Source: Microbacterium sp. MYb54
GTDB taxonomy: Bacteria > Actinomycetota > Actinomycetes > Actinomycetales > Microbacteriaceae
Length of the DNA stretch: 64,000 nucleotides
Direction: 5' to 3'
NCBI RefSeq assembly: GCF_002979515.1
Contig: NZ_PCPA01000007.1
Location: 1-64,000 of the forward strand
Shown here piece by piece: positions 23,801 to 30,461 of this stretch. How positions within the stretch are numbered: position 1 is the stretch's first letter; the number at the start of each line of letters is the position of its first letter. A model generated the notes under the pieces. That model was not told where the DNA came from. It made no database searches and was given only the letters and a program-made list of their open reading frames with translations. A program made the position numbers and the translations under genes.

Positions 23801-25035
23801 GTGCCCTTCTCGATCACCGCGACGTAGGCACCGGTGATCGCACCCAGCTTCGAGCCGGATGCCGTGACCGTCAGGCCGTCCTTCGCGGTCGCCGACTTCA
23901 CGACCGCGGAGACGGCCGGAGCCTCGGTGTAGTTCAGGGCGACGCTGCGCTCCTGATCGGCGTTGATCACGCCACCGGCGGCATACGTGTAGATCCCGTA
24001 CGACCCCGGCGTCGTCGCCGCATCCTTCAGGGTCACCGTCGCCTGGAACGTGCCGTCGGCTGCGATGTCGACCCACTGCGCACGGATCGCGCTCTGGTAC
24101 TGCGCGGGCACCTGGTTCAGCACGCCCTCGGCCAGAGCCCAGACCTGCGATCCGGACGACCGCGTCGCCGGTGCAGCGCCGACCGACGGCTGCCATGCCG
24201 AAGCGAAGTTGCCGAAGACCACGTAGGTGCCCTGCGGGAGGTGCTTCGGAATGGGCACGCCACGCCCCCCGGTGCCGAGGTTCGCTGTCGGGTCGTAGCC
24301 GGATCCCTTCACGACGACCTTGTCGCCCGCCTTGAGTGCGGCGCCTGCGGCCGGCGTGGTGCCGTCGGCGAGGAAGACCTCGATCGCGGCGGAGGCCGGC
24401 GGGGTCACCCCGGGGTCGGTGCCCGGGTCGGTTCCAGGATCAGTCCCCGGGTCCGTGCCAGGGTCAGTCCCCGGGTCGGTTCCAGGATCAGTTCCAGGGT
24501 CGGTTCCAGGGTCGGTTCCAGGGTCGGTGCCAGGGTCGGTGCCAGGATCGGTTCCAGGGTCGGTGGGCACCGTACCGAACACGGCATCCCACTGCCCGGC
24601 CGAGATGGCGACATCGCTCCGGCCGTAGATCGTGGTCTCGTTCGGGTTCGAGTGCTTCTGCCACACGAGCACCTCGTACGTCTTCGTGCGGTCCAGCGAG
24701 CCGGCCGGCGCGACGAGTGAGAACGTACTCGCCCCTCCGGCGACCGTCGGCATTGCGAATGCGGCGTATCCGCCACCACCGGTGAGCCCTGACTCCGTGC
24801 CCTTCACGATGAGAGCCGCGTATGCGCCTTCGACCTCGGGCAGACCGCTCGCTTGCACCTGAACGCTCGCACCGGAAGTGTCGGCGGAGGCGATCGCGGC
24901 CGTCACCGTCGCGCCGGCGGCATGCGCAGGCGGGACGATCACCGCGCCGGCGGCGATGAGGAGGAAGGAGACGAAGGCGGCGAGCAGCACGCGTATGCGG
25001 CCGCCCCCTGAGGATGCTGTGGCTGTGGCGTTCAC
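20809..25035 (-). CDS. htaA: HtaA-domain haem-binding cell-surface protein with repeated modules
   Basis: A 1408-aa secreted surface protein. A signal peptide (hydrophobic run, then AHA) is followed by repeated beta-rich modules of two types: type A (about 85-100 aa, containing TYEVxVWxQHSxP and TIYxRS) four times, and type B (about 150 aa, containing GDKVVVKGSGYDP and QGTYVVFGNF) twice. A Thr-Asp-Pro-Gly tetrapeptide repeated 13 times follows the first A module. Two HtaA (PF04213) haem-binding domains come after (LRWAISSSFTNYI, with FTGHQG; and LKWGYKESFRTYI, with FTGHDG), then a single transmembrane helix and an acidic tail. The GTG at 25035 has GGAG nearby and starts directly before the signal peptide. 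Divergent from hmuTUV with DtxR-like boxes between, so probably iron-repressed and passing haem to HmuT. Alignment to experimentally studied HtaA was not possible here. Confidence 0.9.
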   Translation of the reverse strand: MNATATASSGGGRIRVLLAAFVSFLLIAAGAVIVPPAHAAGATVTAAIASADTSGASVQVQASGLPEVEGAYAALIVKGTESGLTGGGGYAAFAMPTVAGGASTFSLVAPAGSLDRTKTYEVLVWQKHSNPNETTIYGRSDVAISAGQWDAVFGTVPTDPGTDPGTDPGTDPGTDPGTDPGTDPGTDPGTDPGTDPGTDPGTDPGTDPGVTPPASAAIEVFLADGTTPAAGAALKAGDKVVVKGSGYDPTANLGTGGRGVPIPKHLPQGTYVVFGNFASAWQPSVGAAPATRSSGSQVWALAEGVLNQVPAQYQSAIRAQWVDIAADGTFQATVTLKDAATTPGSYGIYTYAAGGVINADQERSVALNYTEAPAVSAVVKSATAKDGLTVTASGSKLGAITGAYVAVIEKGTEANVTGGGGFLAMQYVRPISGGVFTVDLTAAADKLDRTKSYEVIAWKQHSNPDASTIYARSTISVTDAQWEALKPAPVSAAIEVFLADGTTPAAGVALKAGDKVVVKGSGYDPTANVGGRGMPIPAHLPQGTYVVFGNFGSAWQPSTGAASSTRSVGAQVWALAEGVLNQVPAQFQGAIRAQWVDIAADGTFQATLTLKDAAATPGSYGVYTYGAGGVANADQERSVALNYGDTSVVTSTVKSASVKDGLTVTAAASKLGAITGAYVAVIEKGTEGSVTAGGGFLAMQYVQKITGGTFTVDLTAAADKLDRTKAYEVIVWKQHSMPDANTIYARGAVTVSDAQWDTLFPAGPTVGTTVKAATAKDGLTVTAAATNLGEIPGAYVALIEAGTEGKVSADGGFLAMQYVQKVTFGAFAVDLTTAANNLDRTKSYEVIVWKQHSNPDASTIYARSTVTITPQQWDDLFGVTVPEKPVTPTTPPANVPGGSLRWAISSSFTNYITGDIAKGSIAVSDGATRSGGQFQFGQTVGGDFDVNTGLGSVVYRGSVRFTGHQGVLDVTVSNPQIRITSASAATLYVTSGGAQVPFATLDLSNAARIAANGAVTYTAAPAALTDAGRDRVLAGYGTALNPVTFTIGSAAAAPAGSSGTVAAAVVKPKTTLPATPPATEGIEADEANLAALGAGQPATVSASGFRANEQGIKVVVYSTPVLLETVTADANGVATWSGALPASLEDGEHTLTFQGSVNRGLAFTLNRATTVVGVCTVEGATLKWGYKESFRTYIEGIAKGGWTLTDVTYQYPDYVWGNGAGSFDDKTLTGLVTYGGSITFTGHDGALNTTLAGARIELAGDKGYIVFDVTGTTQGGESIDQKNVRLAEFALGDAAVVDGALTLDALPTTLTEAGAAAFGTYAAGEQLDPVTAVIPVGADCGVVEEKPEPESEATAVVTAANEPAASEDAPVWPWIVGGLVVVALAATGGVLLVRRNRKDETAETTTEV
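22395..24395 (-). repeat. Internal duplicated coding modules in the htaA-type gene
   Basis: Near-identical DNA blocks encode the repeated modules: type A at roughly 22395-22740, 22755-23070 and 23585-23905 (plus a diverged copy near 24570-24880), type B at roughly 23110-23560 and 23940-24390. They are candidates for recombination between copies. Boundaries are approximate. Confidence 0.75.
24409..24564 (-). repeat. Twelve-base tandem repeat coding TDPG x13
   Basis: Thirteen consecutive 12-bp units, each specifying Thr-Asp-Pro-Gly, form a flexible stalk-like linker between surface modules. Units differ mainly at wobble bases. Unit number is likely to vary among strains. Confidence 0.9.
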
Positions 25036-25114
25036 GATTCTCCACGGCTCCGGGCGCGCCAAAGACACGTGCCTGCGGTGCCGCAATGCAGTCGGGTGGA
25101 GGGAGGGGTTTTGG

Positions 25115-25132
25115 TTAGGCTTAGCTAAGCAA
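25115..25132 (-). promoter_or_regulatory. Probable iron (DtxR/IdeR-type) box upstream of htaA
   Basis: TTAGGCTTAGCTAAGCAA contains the perfect palindrome GCTTAGCTAAGC (25119-25130) and starts with TTAGG as in DtxR boxes. It is about 80 bp upstream of the htaA start. The match to the 19-bp consensus is partial. Confidence 0.55.
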
Positions 25133-25178
25133 GCCGCCGTTCCTGAGCGTAGAGGTGCGAATCAGCGCGCGTCAAGTT

Positions 25179-25197
25179 TTAGGATAGCCTTGCCTAA
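25179..25197 (+). promoter_or_regulatory. DtxR/IdeR box overlapping the hmuT promoter and start
   Basis: TTAGGATAGCCTTGCCTAA matches the DtxR consensus TTAGGTTAGCCTAACCTAA at 16 of 19 positions. Its last base is the A of the hmuT ATG. TAGGAT inside it could be the -10 element, placing the transcription start at or next to the ATG. Confidence 0.75.
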
Positions 25198-26303
25198 TGC
25201 GTCGCGTTCTCGCTCTCTTCTTCGTCGCCGCTCTTGCCATCGGGCTCACCGCGTGCGCAGAGCCGGGAGCCACCGCCGCACCGCCAGCCGCTGTGGACGC
25301 CACCTGCCCGCTGGCCTCCGCCCCGCTCGCCTCGCTCGATCTGATCGACGACGTGCGCGGCCACACGGGGCCGTCCACCGCCTGCCTCTCGAGCCATGCG
25401 ATCGAGCCCGTCGACGACGACACCGCGCCGAAGCTGCCCGTGGCAGTGACCGACAGCGAAGGCCACGAGGTCGAGATCACCGACGTCGACCGCATCCTCC
25501 CGATCGACATCTCGGGCACGATCGCGTCGACCGTCTTCGCTCTGGGACTCGGCGACCAGGTCGTCGGTCGCGACGCCTCCACGGTCTTCGCCGGGACCGA
25601 AGACCTCCCGGTCGTCACCAAGACCGGCCACACGCTCAACGCCGAGGCGATTCTCGAGCTGGCCCCGACCGTGGTGCACACCGACACCACGATCGGCCCG
25701 AAAGAGGTCCGTCAGCAGCTGCGCGATGCCGGGATCGCCGTCGTCGTGATCTCCAGCGACCGGCGCCTCGACACCACCGACGAGCTGGTGACCGAGATCG
25801 CCACGGCACTCGGCGTGCCCGGTCGGGGGGAAGCGCTCATCGCACGGCTCGACACCTCGGTCGACGAGACGCTCGCGGAGATCGCCGAGGTCGTGCCCGC
25901 CGCCGAGGCCGATCGCGCGCGGATGCTCTTCCTCTACGTGCGCGGCAGCGCCAACGTCTACTACATCTTCGGCGAGGACTCAGGCGCCGACTCGCTGATC
26001 GACGCGGTGGGCGGCGTCGATGTGGCGGGCGAGATCGGCTGGGAGGGCATGAAGCCGATGACCGCTGAGGCCCTCGTCGCCGCGCAGCCGGACGTGCTGG
26101 TGATGATGACCGATGGGCTCGAATCCGTCGGCGGCATCGACGGTCTCATCGAGCGGATCCCCGCCGTGGCCGAGACCCCCGCCGGAGCGAATCGTCGGGT
26201 GATCGACATGGCCGACAGCGAGATCCTCAGCTTCGGCCCGCGCACCGCCGACGTGATCGGCGCCCTGGCCCGCGCCCTGTACGCCCCCGAGCCCGCGAAG
26301 TGA
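25197..26303 (+). CDS. hmuT: Haem ABC transporter substrate-binding lipoprotein
   Basis: A 368-aa lipoprotein (lipobox LTAC, Cys20) of the class III metal/haem binding family. After a Cys-containing N-terminal segment, the BtuF-like domain starts at VTDSEGHEVEITDVDRILPID and contains ASTVFALGLGDQVVGRD, and ends with ILSFGPRTADVIGALARAL. It should receive haem from HtaA at the surface and deliver it to HmuU. There is no ribosome site: the iron box and likely -10 run up to the ATG, so translation is probably from a leaderless transcript. First gene of hmuTUV; its stop region overlaps the hmuU start. Confidence 0.93.
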   Translation: MRRVLALFFVAALAIGLTACAEPGATAAPPAAVDATCPLASAPLASLDLIDDVRGHTGPSTACLSSHAIEPVDDDTAPKLPVAVTDSEGHEVEITDVDRILPIDISGTIASTVFALGLGDQVVGRDASTVFAGTEDLPVVTKTGHTLNAEAILELAPTVVHTDTTIGPKEVRQQLRDAGIAVVVISSDRRLDTTDELVTEIATALGVPGRGEALIARLDTSVDETLAEIAEVVPAAEADRARMLFLYVRGSANVYYIFGEDSGADSLIDAVGGVDVAGEIGWEGMKPMTAEALVAAQPDVLVMMTDGLESVGGIDGLIERIPAVAETPAGANRRVIDMADSEILSFGPRTADVIGALARALYAPEPAK

Positions 26304-27373
26304 CCGGCGAGGCCGTCACCCCGACACCGAGCAGGCACCGGGGCCTGCGCTTCGCGCTGGTGACGGTCGGGCTGATCGTCGCGCTCGTAACCACCTGCAT
26401 CGTGTCGATCACGAGCGGACAGTACGACCTCTCCCCCACCTCCCTCATCGGGGTGCTGCTGCACGGCGTCGGGATCGACACGGGCTGGACACCCGCGGCA
26501 TCCACCGACTACGGCGTGATCTTCAACCTGCGGATGCCGCGCATCGTGCTCGGGCTCCTCGTCGGCGCCGCCCTCGCCGTCTCCGGCGTGCTCATGCAGG
26601 CGATCTTCGGCAACCCGCTCGCGGATGCCGGTGTGGTCGGCGTCTCCTCGGGCGCAGCGCTCGGTGCAGCCGCGAGCATCACGTTCGGACTCGCCACCTT
26701 CGGGATGTGGACGACGCCGGCATTCGCGTTCATCGGCGGCCTGGTCGCGGTGTTCTCGGTGTACCTCATCAGTCGCTCGGGCGGCCGCACCGAGGTGGTG
26801 ACCCTTCTCCTCACCGGCATCGCGATCAATGCGATCGCCGGCGCCGGCATGGCCTTCTTCACCTTCCTCGGCTCCACATCGACCCGCGAGCAGATCGTGT
26901 TCTGGCAGCTGGGTTCACTCAACGGCGCGCTGTGGTCGAACATCCAGCTGGTGGCGCCCCTCGTGTTGATCGGCGTGGTCGTGGCCCTGATCGTCGCGCC
27001 CAGCCTCGACCTCTTCGCCCTGGGCGAGCGCACCGCACGACACCTCGGCGTCAACGTCGAGCTGCTGCGGATCGTGGTCATCGTCACGGTCGCGCTGCTG
27101 GTGTGCGCGGCGGTCGCGTTCGCGGGGATCATCGGGTTCGCCGGGCTCGTCGTGCCGCACCTGATGCGCATGATGATCGGTCCAGCCCACCTGCCACTCG
27201 TGATCGCCTCGGCGCTCGGCGGCGCGCTGCTCATCGCCGTCGCCGACCTCGTTGCGCGCACCGCCGTCCCGCTCGCCGACCTGCCGATCGGGATGATCAC
27301 CTCGCTCGTGGGCGGCCCGTTCTTCCTGTGGCTGCTCGTGCGCACGCGCCGTCGTTCGGGAGGATGGGCATGA
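26300..27373 (+). CDS. hmuU: Haem ABC transporter permease (FecCD/BtuC type)
   Basis: A 357-aa integral membrane permease with about nine to ten helices. Diagnostic FecCD features are LRMPRIVLGLLVGAALAVSGVLMQ near residue 75-100, NPLADAGVVGVSSGAALGA, and VAFAGIIGFAGLVVPHLMRMM which contacts the ATPase. It begins at a GTG overlapping the hmuT stop codon (GTGA) and its stop overlaps the hmuV ATG, so the three genes are translationally coupled. Confidence 0.95.
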   Translation: MTGEAVTPTPSRHRGLRFALVTVGLIVALVTTCIVSITSGQYDLSPTSLIGVLLHGVGIDTGWTPAASTDYGVIFNLRMPRIVLGLLVGAALAVSGVLMQAIFGNPLADAGVVGVSSGAALGAAASITFGLATFGMWTTPAFAFIGGLVAVFSVYLISRSGGRTEVVTLLLTGIAINAIAGAGMAFFTFLGSTSTREQIVFWQLGSLNGALWSNIQLVAPLVLIGVVVALIVAPSLDLFALGERTARHLGVNVELLRIVVIVTVALLVCAAVAFAGIIGFAGLVVPHLMRMMIGPAHLPLVIASALGGALLIAVADLVARTAVPLADLPIGMITSLVGGPFFLWLLVRTRRRSGGWA

Positions 27374-28143
27374 CCGTGCGGCTCCGCGGCGCAGGGCTCA
27401 CCGTGCGCGTCGGCGAAGGGCGCACGATCCTCGACGACGCCTCCATCGAGATCCACGAGGGAGAGATCCACGCCCTGGTCGGCCCCAACGGAGCGGGCAA
27501 GTCCACCCTGTTCGGCGTGCTCTCCGGCGACGTCGCCGCACAGGCGGGAAAGGTCGAGCTCGACGGCCGGCCGATCGACCGGGTCAAGCCGCGCATCCTC
27601 GCCCAGCAGCGGGCTGTGCTGCTGCAGGAGAACACCGTCACGTTCCCGTTCAGCGCTGAGCAGGTCGTGCGCATGGGGCGGACGCCCTGGGCGCGCACCC
27701 CGGCGTCCGAGGACGACGACGAGCTGGTGTCAGCGGCGATGGTGCAGACCGAGGTCACCGCGCTCAAGGCCCGCGCAGTGCCGTCGCTCTCCGGCGGCGA
27801 GCGCGCACGTGTCGCCCTGGCACGCGTGATCGCGCAGAGCACCGCCATCCTGCTGCTCGACGAGCCGACCGCGGCGCTCGACCTCAAGCATCATGAAGAC
27901 GTCATGCGGCTGATCCGAGGGCGTGCGGATGCCGGGATCGCGGTGGCCATCGTGCTGCACGACCTCAATGCCGCGCTCGCGCACGCCGACCGCGTGACAC
28001 TGCTCGCCGACGGCCGCGTCGCGGCGACCGGCACCGCGGCGGAGGTGCTGACGGCCGAGCGGATCGAGCAGGTCTACGGCCAGGCGGTCGACGTGTTCCC
28101 ACACCCGGCGACAGGGGTTCCTTTGGTGGTCGCCCGGCGCTGA
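27370..28143 (+). CDS. hmuV: Haem ABC transporter ATP-binding protein
   Basis: A 257-aa ATPase with Walker A GPNGAGKST, Q-loop region VLLQENTVTFPFS, signature LSGGERARVALARV, Walker B ILLLDEPTAALD and switch His in IVLHDLNAAL. HmuV-type length. The ATG overlaps the hmuU stop. It powers haem import with HmuTU. The gene ends just before a convergent MarR gene. Confidence 0.95.
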   Translation: MTVRLRGAGLTVRVGEGRTILDDASIEIHEGEIHALVGPNGAGKSTLFGVLSGDVAAQAGKVELDGRPIDRVKPRILAQQRAVLLQENTVTFPFSAEQVVRMGRTPWARTPASEDDDELVSAAMVQTEVTALKARAVPSLSGGERARVALARVIAQSTAILLLDEPTAALDLKHHEDVMRLIRGRADAGIAVAIVLHDLNAALAHADRVTLLADGRVAATGTAAEVLTAERIEQVYGQAVDVFPHPATGVPLVVARR

Positions 28144-28162
28144 ACCAAGGGTCGGCGGAGGA

Positions 28163-28612
28163 CTATGCGTCTCCGCGCAGGGAGCGGATCATGCTCCGCA
28201 GGTTGTGCAGGGCACCCGCCTGCTCTTCCTCGGTCATACCGGAGAGCATCCGGACCTCGACCGAGCGCACAGCGGCGGTCGCCGCCGCCAGGCTCTGCCG
28301 GCCTCGGTCGGTGAGGCTGGCCGGAAGCGCCTTGCCGACCGGAGCGGCGGCGGGCCTGGTCACGAAGCCGTCCCGCTCCAACGCCTGCAGCAGCACATTC
28401 ATCGACTGCCGCGTGACGAATGCACCTCGCGCGAGCTCAGAGTTCGACAGCCCGGGGCGCTGCGCGAGCAGCTCGAGGCAGGAGTAGTGAGTGATGGTCA
28501 TGCCGAGCGGACGGAGCACCTCCTCCATCGCAGCGCGGAGCGCGCTGGACGCCTCCTTCAGCAGGTAGCCCAACGACGTGTCCAGGTCGATCCCGACTCG
28601 GTCTTGACTCAT
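28163..28612 (-). CDS. MarR-family transcriptional regulator
   Basis: A 149-aa winged-helix regulator: dimerisation helices flank LLAQRPGLSNSELARGAFVTRQSMNVLLQALERDGFVTR (recognition helix and wing). It is divergent from a VOC-family gene, and two identical palindromes TGTCAG-N4-CTGACA lie between them, one overlapping its own start codon. It therefore very probably represses itself and the VOC gene. Ligand is unknown. Confidence 0.93.
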   Translation of the reverse strand: MSQDRVGIDLDTSLGYLLKEASSALRAAMEEVLRPLGMTITHYSCLELLAQRPGLSNSELARGAFVTRQSMNVLLQALERDGFVTRPAAAPVGKALPASLTDRGRQSLAAATAAVRSVEVRMLSGMTEEEQAGALHNLRSMIRSLRGDA

Positions 28613-28627
28613 GTCAGTATTCTGACA
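28612..28627. promoter_or_regulatory. MarR operator 1
   Basis: TGTCAGTATTCTGACA, a perfect inverted repeat with a 4-nt spacer. It overlaps the first base of the MarR start codon. Its twin is 28 bp away. Confidence 0.75.
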
Positions 28628-28639
28628 TACAGTTGCGCA

Positions 28640-28655
28640 TGTCAGAAAACTGACA
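28640..28655. promoter_or_regulatory. MarR operator 2
   Basis: TGTCAGAAAACTGACA, with the same arms as operator 1, 20 bp upstream of the VOC start codon. Repression here would block the VOC promoter. Confidence 0.75.
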
Positions 28656-28674
28656 CCTACCGAAGGAACACCAC

Positions 28675-29043
28675 ATGCCCGTCACCGGCCCCGACTTCAT
28701 CTCCCTCCAGGCACGCGACCTCGCCGCATCCCAGTCTTTCTACGAGCAGTACCTCGGCCTCGTCCGCTCTCCGACCGGCCCTGCGCACGCCGTCGTCTTC
28801 GAGACGACTCCGATCGCGTTCGCCCTCCGAGACATCGCCCCGGGCACCGACCTGACCGACGTCGCCCAGCCCGGCATCGGCGCAGCGATCTGGCTTCACG
28901 CCACTGATGTCCAGGCCATCCACGATGCGCTCCTCGCCGACGGACACACCATCGTCGCGGACCCGATCGACGGACCGTTCGGCCGCACCTTCACGTTCGC
29001 CGACCCCGACGGCTACCAGATCACCCTCCACGACCGCGCCTGA
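28675..29043 (+). CDS. VOC-superfamily (glyoxalase/dioxygenase fold) protein
   Basis: A 122-aa single VOC domain: FISLQARDLAASQSFYEQYLGL at the start and FGRTFTFADPDGYQITLHDRA at the end, the two halves of the beta-alpha-beta-beta-beta fold. Metal-ligand candidates cannot be assigned firmly. Divergent from a MarR regulator with paired operators, so it is probably induced by a small reactive or toxic compound. Candidate roles are detoxification or resistance. GAAGGA precedes the ATG. Confidence 0.88.
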   Translation: MPVTGPDFISLQARDLAASQSFYEQYLGLVRSPTGPAHAVVFETTPIAFALRDIAPGTDLTDVAQPGIGAAIWLHATDVQAIHDALLADGHTIVADPIDGPFGRTFTFADPDGYQITLHDRA

Positions 29044-29121
29044 CCGGGCGGCCCCTCCTCCGGGTCGGCCGCCCGCCCGCCGCTACGCTGGAGGATCGCC
29101 CACTGGAGGTCCGATATCAGA

Positions 29122-29898
29122 ATGCCGTCTGCATCCGAACTGCTCGACATCGCCCTCTCCGCCGCAGCCGCCGGCGCCGCAGTGCTCGCCGACGCCGCGC
29201 GTGAGCGCGACGCATCGCCCGACGGTCTCGGCCTCCGCACGAAGGGTGCATCGGGTGACGTCGTCACCGAGATCGACCTGCGCGCCGAACGCTCGATCCG
29301 CGCGGTGCTCGCCGAGCACCGCCCCGACGACGAGGTATCGGGCGAGGAGTACGCGACCACCGGTACCGGCGCCGCGCTCCGCTGGTCGATCGACCCGCTC
29401 GACGGCACCTCGAACTTCGTGCGCGGATTGCCGCACTACGGGTCATCCGTCGCCGTGCAGGACGTGGGCTCCGGCGCCTGGCTCGCAGGCGCCGTGCATG
29501 CCCCCGAGCTCGTTCACGTCTACTCCGCGGGCGCGGGGCTCGGCGCATACCGTGAGTCCCGTGGCATCCGCCGACGGCTGCACGGGCCTGCGGTCGATGC
29601 CACCCCGGTGCTGCTCGCCGTCGGATTCTCCTACGATCCCGAGCAGCGGGCCAGGCAGCTCACCGACCTCCCGGCGAGGATGTCGGCGTTCACGGATCTC
29701 CGCAGCGTCGGGTCGGCCGCGCTCGGACTGTGCCTCGCAGCAGAGGGCAGCGTCGACGCCTTCATCGAAACCGACCTGTACGAATTCGACTGGGCAGCGG
29801 GTGCGCTGATCGCCGAAGAGGCAGGGCTCATCGTGAAGCGTCCGGCGACGATGCGGGGCGGCATCGTCGCGCATCCACCGCACCTGCCGGTCGAGTAG
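29122..29898 (+). CDS. Inositol monophosphatase-family protein
   Basis: A 258-aa Mg-dependent phosphatase. Motifs: VTEIDLRAERSIRAVL, SGEEY (metal-binding Glu), the metal/catalytic signature DPLDGTSNFVRGLPHYGSSVAV and, near the C-terminus, EFDWAAGALIAEEAGL. Substrate could be inositol-1-phosphate, histidinol phosphate or another small phosphate; no neighbour decides this. Full length for the family. Confidence 0.9.
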   Translation: MPSASELLDIALSAAAAGAAVLADAARERDASPDGLGLRTKGASGDVVTEIDLRAERSIRAVLAEHRPDDEVSGEEYATTGTGAALRWSIDPLDGTSNFVRGLPHYGSSVAVQDVGSGAWLAGAVHAPELVHVYSAGAGLGAYRESRGIRRRLHGPAVDATPVLLAVGFSYDPEQRARQLTDLPARMSAFTDLRSVGSAALGLCLAAEGSVDAFIETDLYEFDWAAGALIAEEAGLIVKRPATMRGGIVAHPPHLPVE

Positions 29899-30000
29899 GG
29901 CATCCGACACAGGACGGAGGGCCGACCCGCCCCCGTACAATCGCGATGAAACGCGGAGCGCCAGGCACAGTCCTCGGCGCTGAGGTGAGGGAGGGCGAGG

Positions 30001-30447
30001 ATGTTCGGTTCGAAGAAGAAGAAGCAGCGCCTCAACGATCTGATGGAGCAGCTCAGGCCCGATCTGAGTCGGGAATCGCTCGGCGTCGGACCCGATTTCC
30101 CCGGCATCGCCCCGAACCCGCTCCTGAGCGGTGAGGCACGCACTCGCACTGCGGAACTGCGCACGGGCGAGCTTGCGCTCGGCGTTCTCGTCGACTGGCG
30201 CGAGGTCAACAGCAACCCCCGTGTGGTCCTGCTCCTCGACGTGGAGACCGCCGACGGGATCTCGTTCCGCGGTATCGCCGACGAAGACCTCACGATCACC
30301 GAGCTCACCCGGCTCGCGCCAGGACAGACGCTGCCCGTGCGCTACCGGCCGGCTGTCATGGACCACTACGTCGCCCTCGCCCGCGACGCTGACCCAGCCC
30401 ACGTGCAGCAACTCGCGGACGAGATCGCGCGACGCAAGCGGGCCTGA
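30001..30447 (+). CDS. Soluble protein of unknown function
   Basis: A 148-aa protein with a Lys-rich N-terminus (FGSKKKKQR) and a central beta-rich segment (LRTGELALGVLVDWREVNSNPRVVLLLDVETADG). GGGAGGGCGAGG precedes the ATG. I do not recognise the family. The order of motifs (a basic N-terminus, then a small beta domain, then VRYRPAVMDHYVAL) resembles DUF3592-like SH3/OB folds but without the membrane helices. No partner in the surroundings. Confidence 0.7.
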   Translation: MFGSKKKKQRLNDLMEQLRPDLSRESLGVGPDFPGIAPNPLLSGEARTRTAELRTGELALGVLVDWREVNSNPRVVLLLDVETADGISFRGIADEDLTITELTRLAPGQTLPVRYRPAVMDHYVALARDADPAHVQQLADEIARRKRA

Positions 30448-30461
30448 CCCGAGCACGGTCC

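Noticed and set aside
22480-24720. Long plus-strand open frame opposite htaA
   Set aside because: Shadow frame; composition is repetitive only because the real gene is repetitive.
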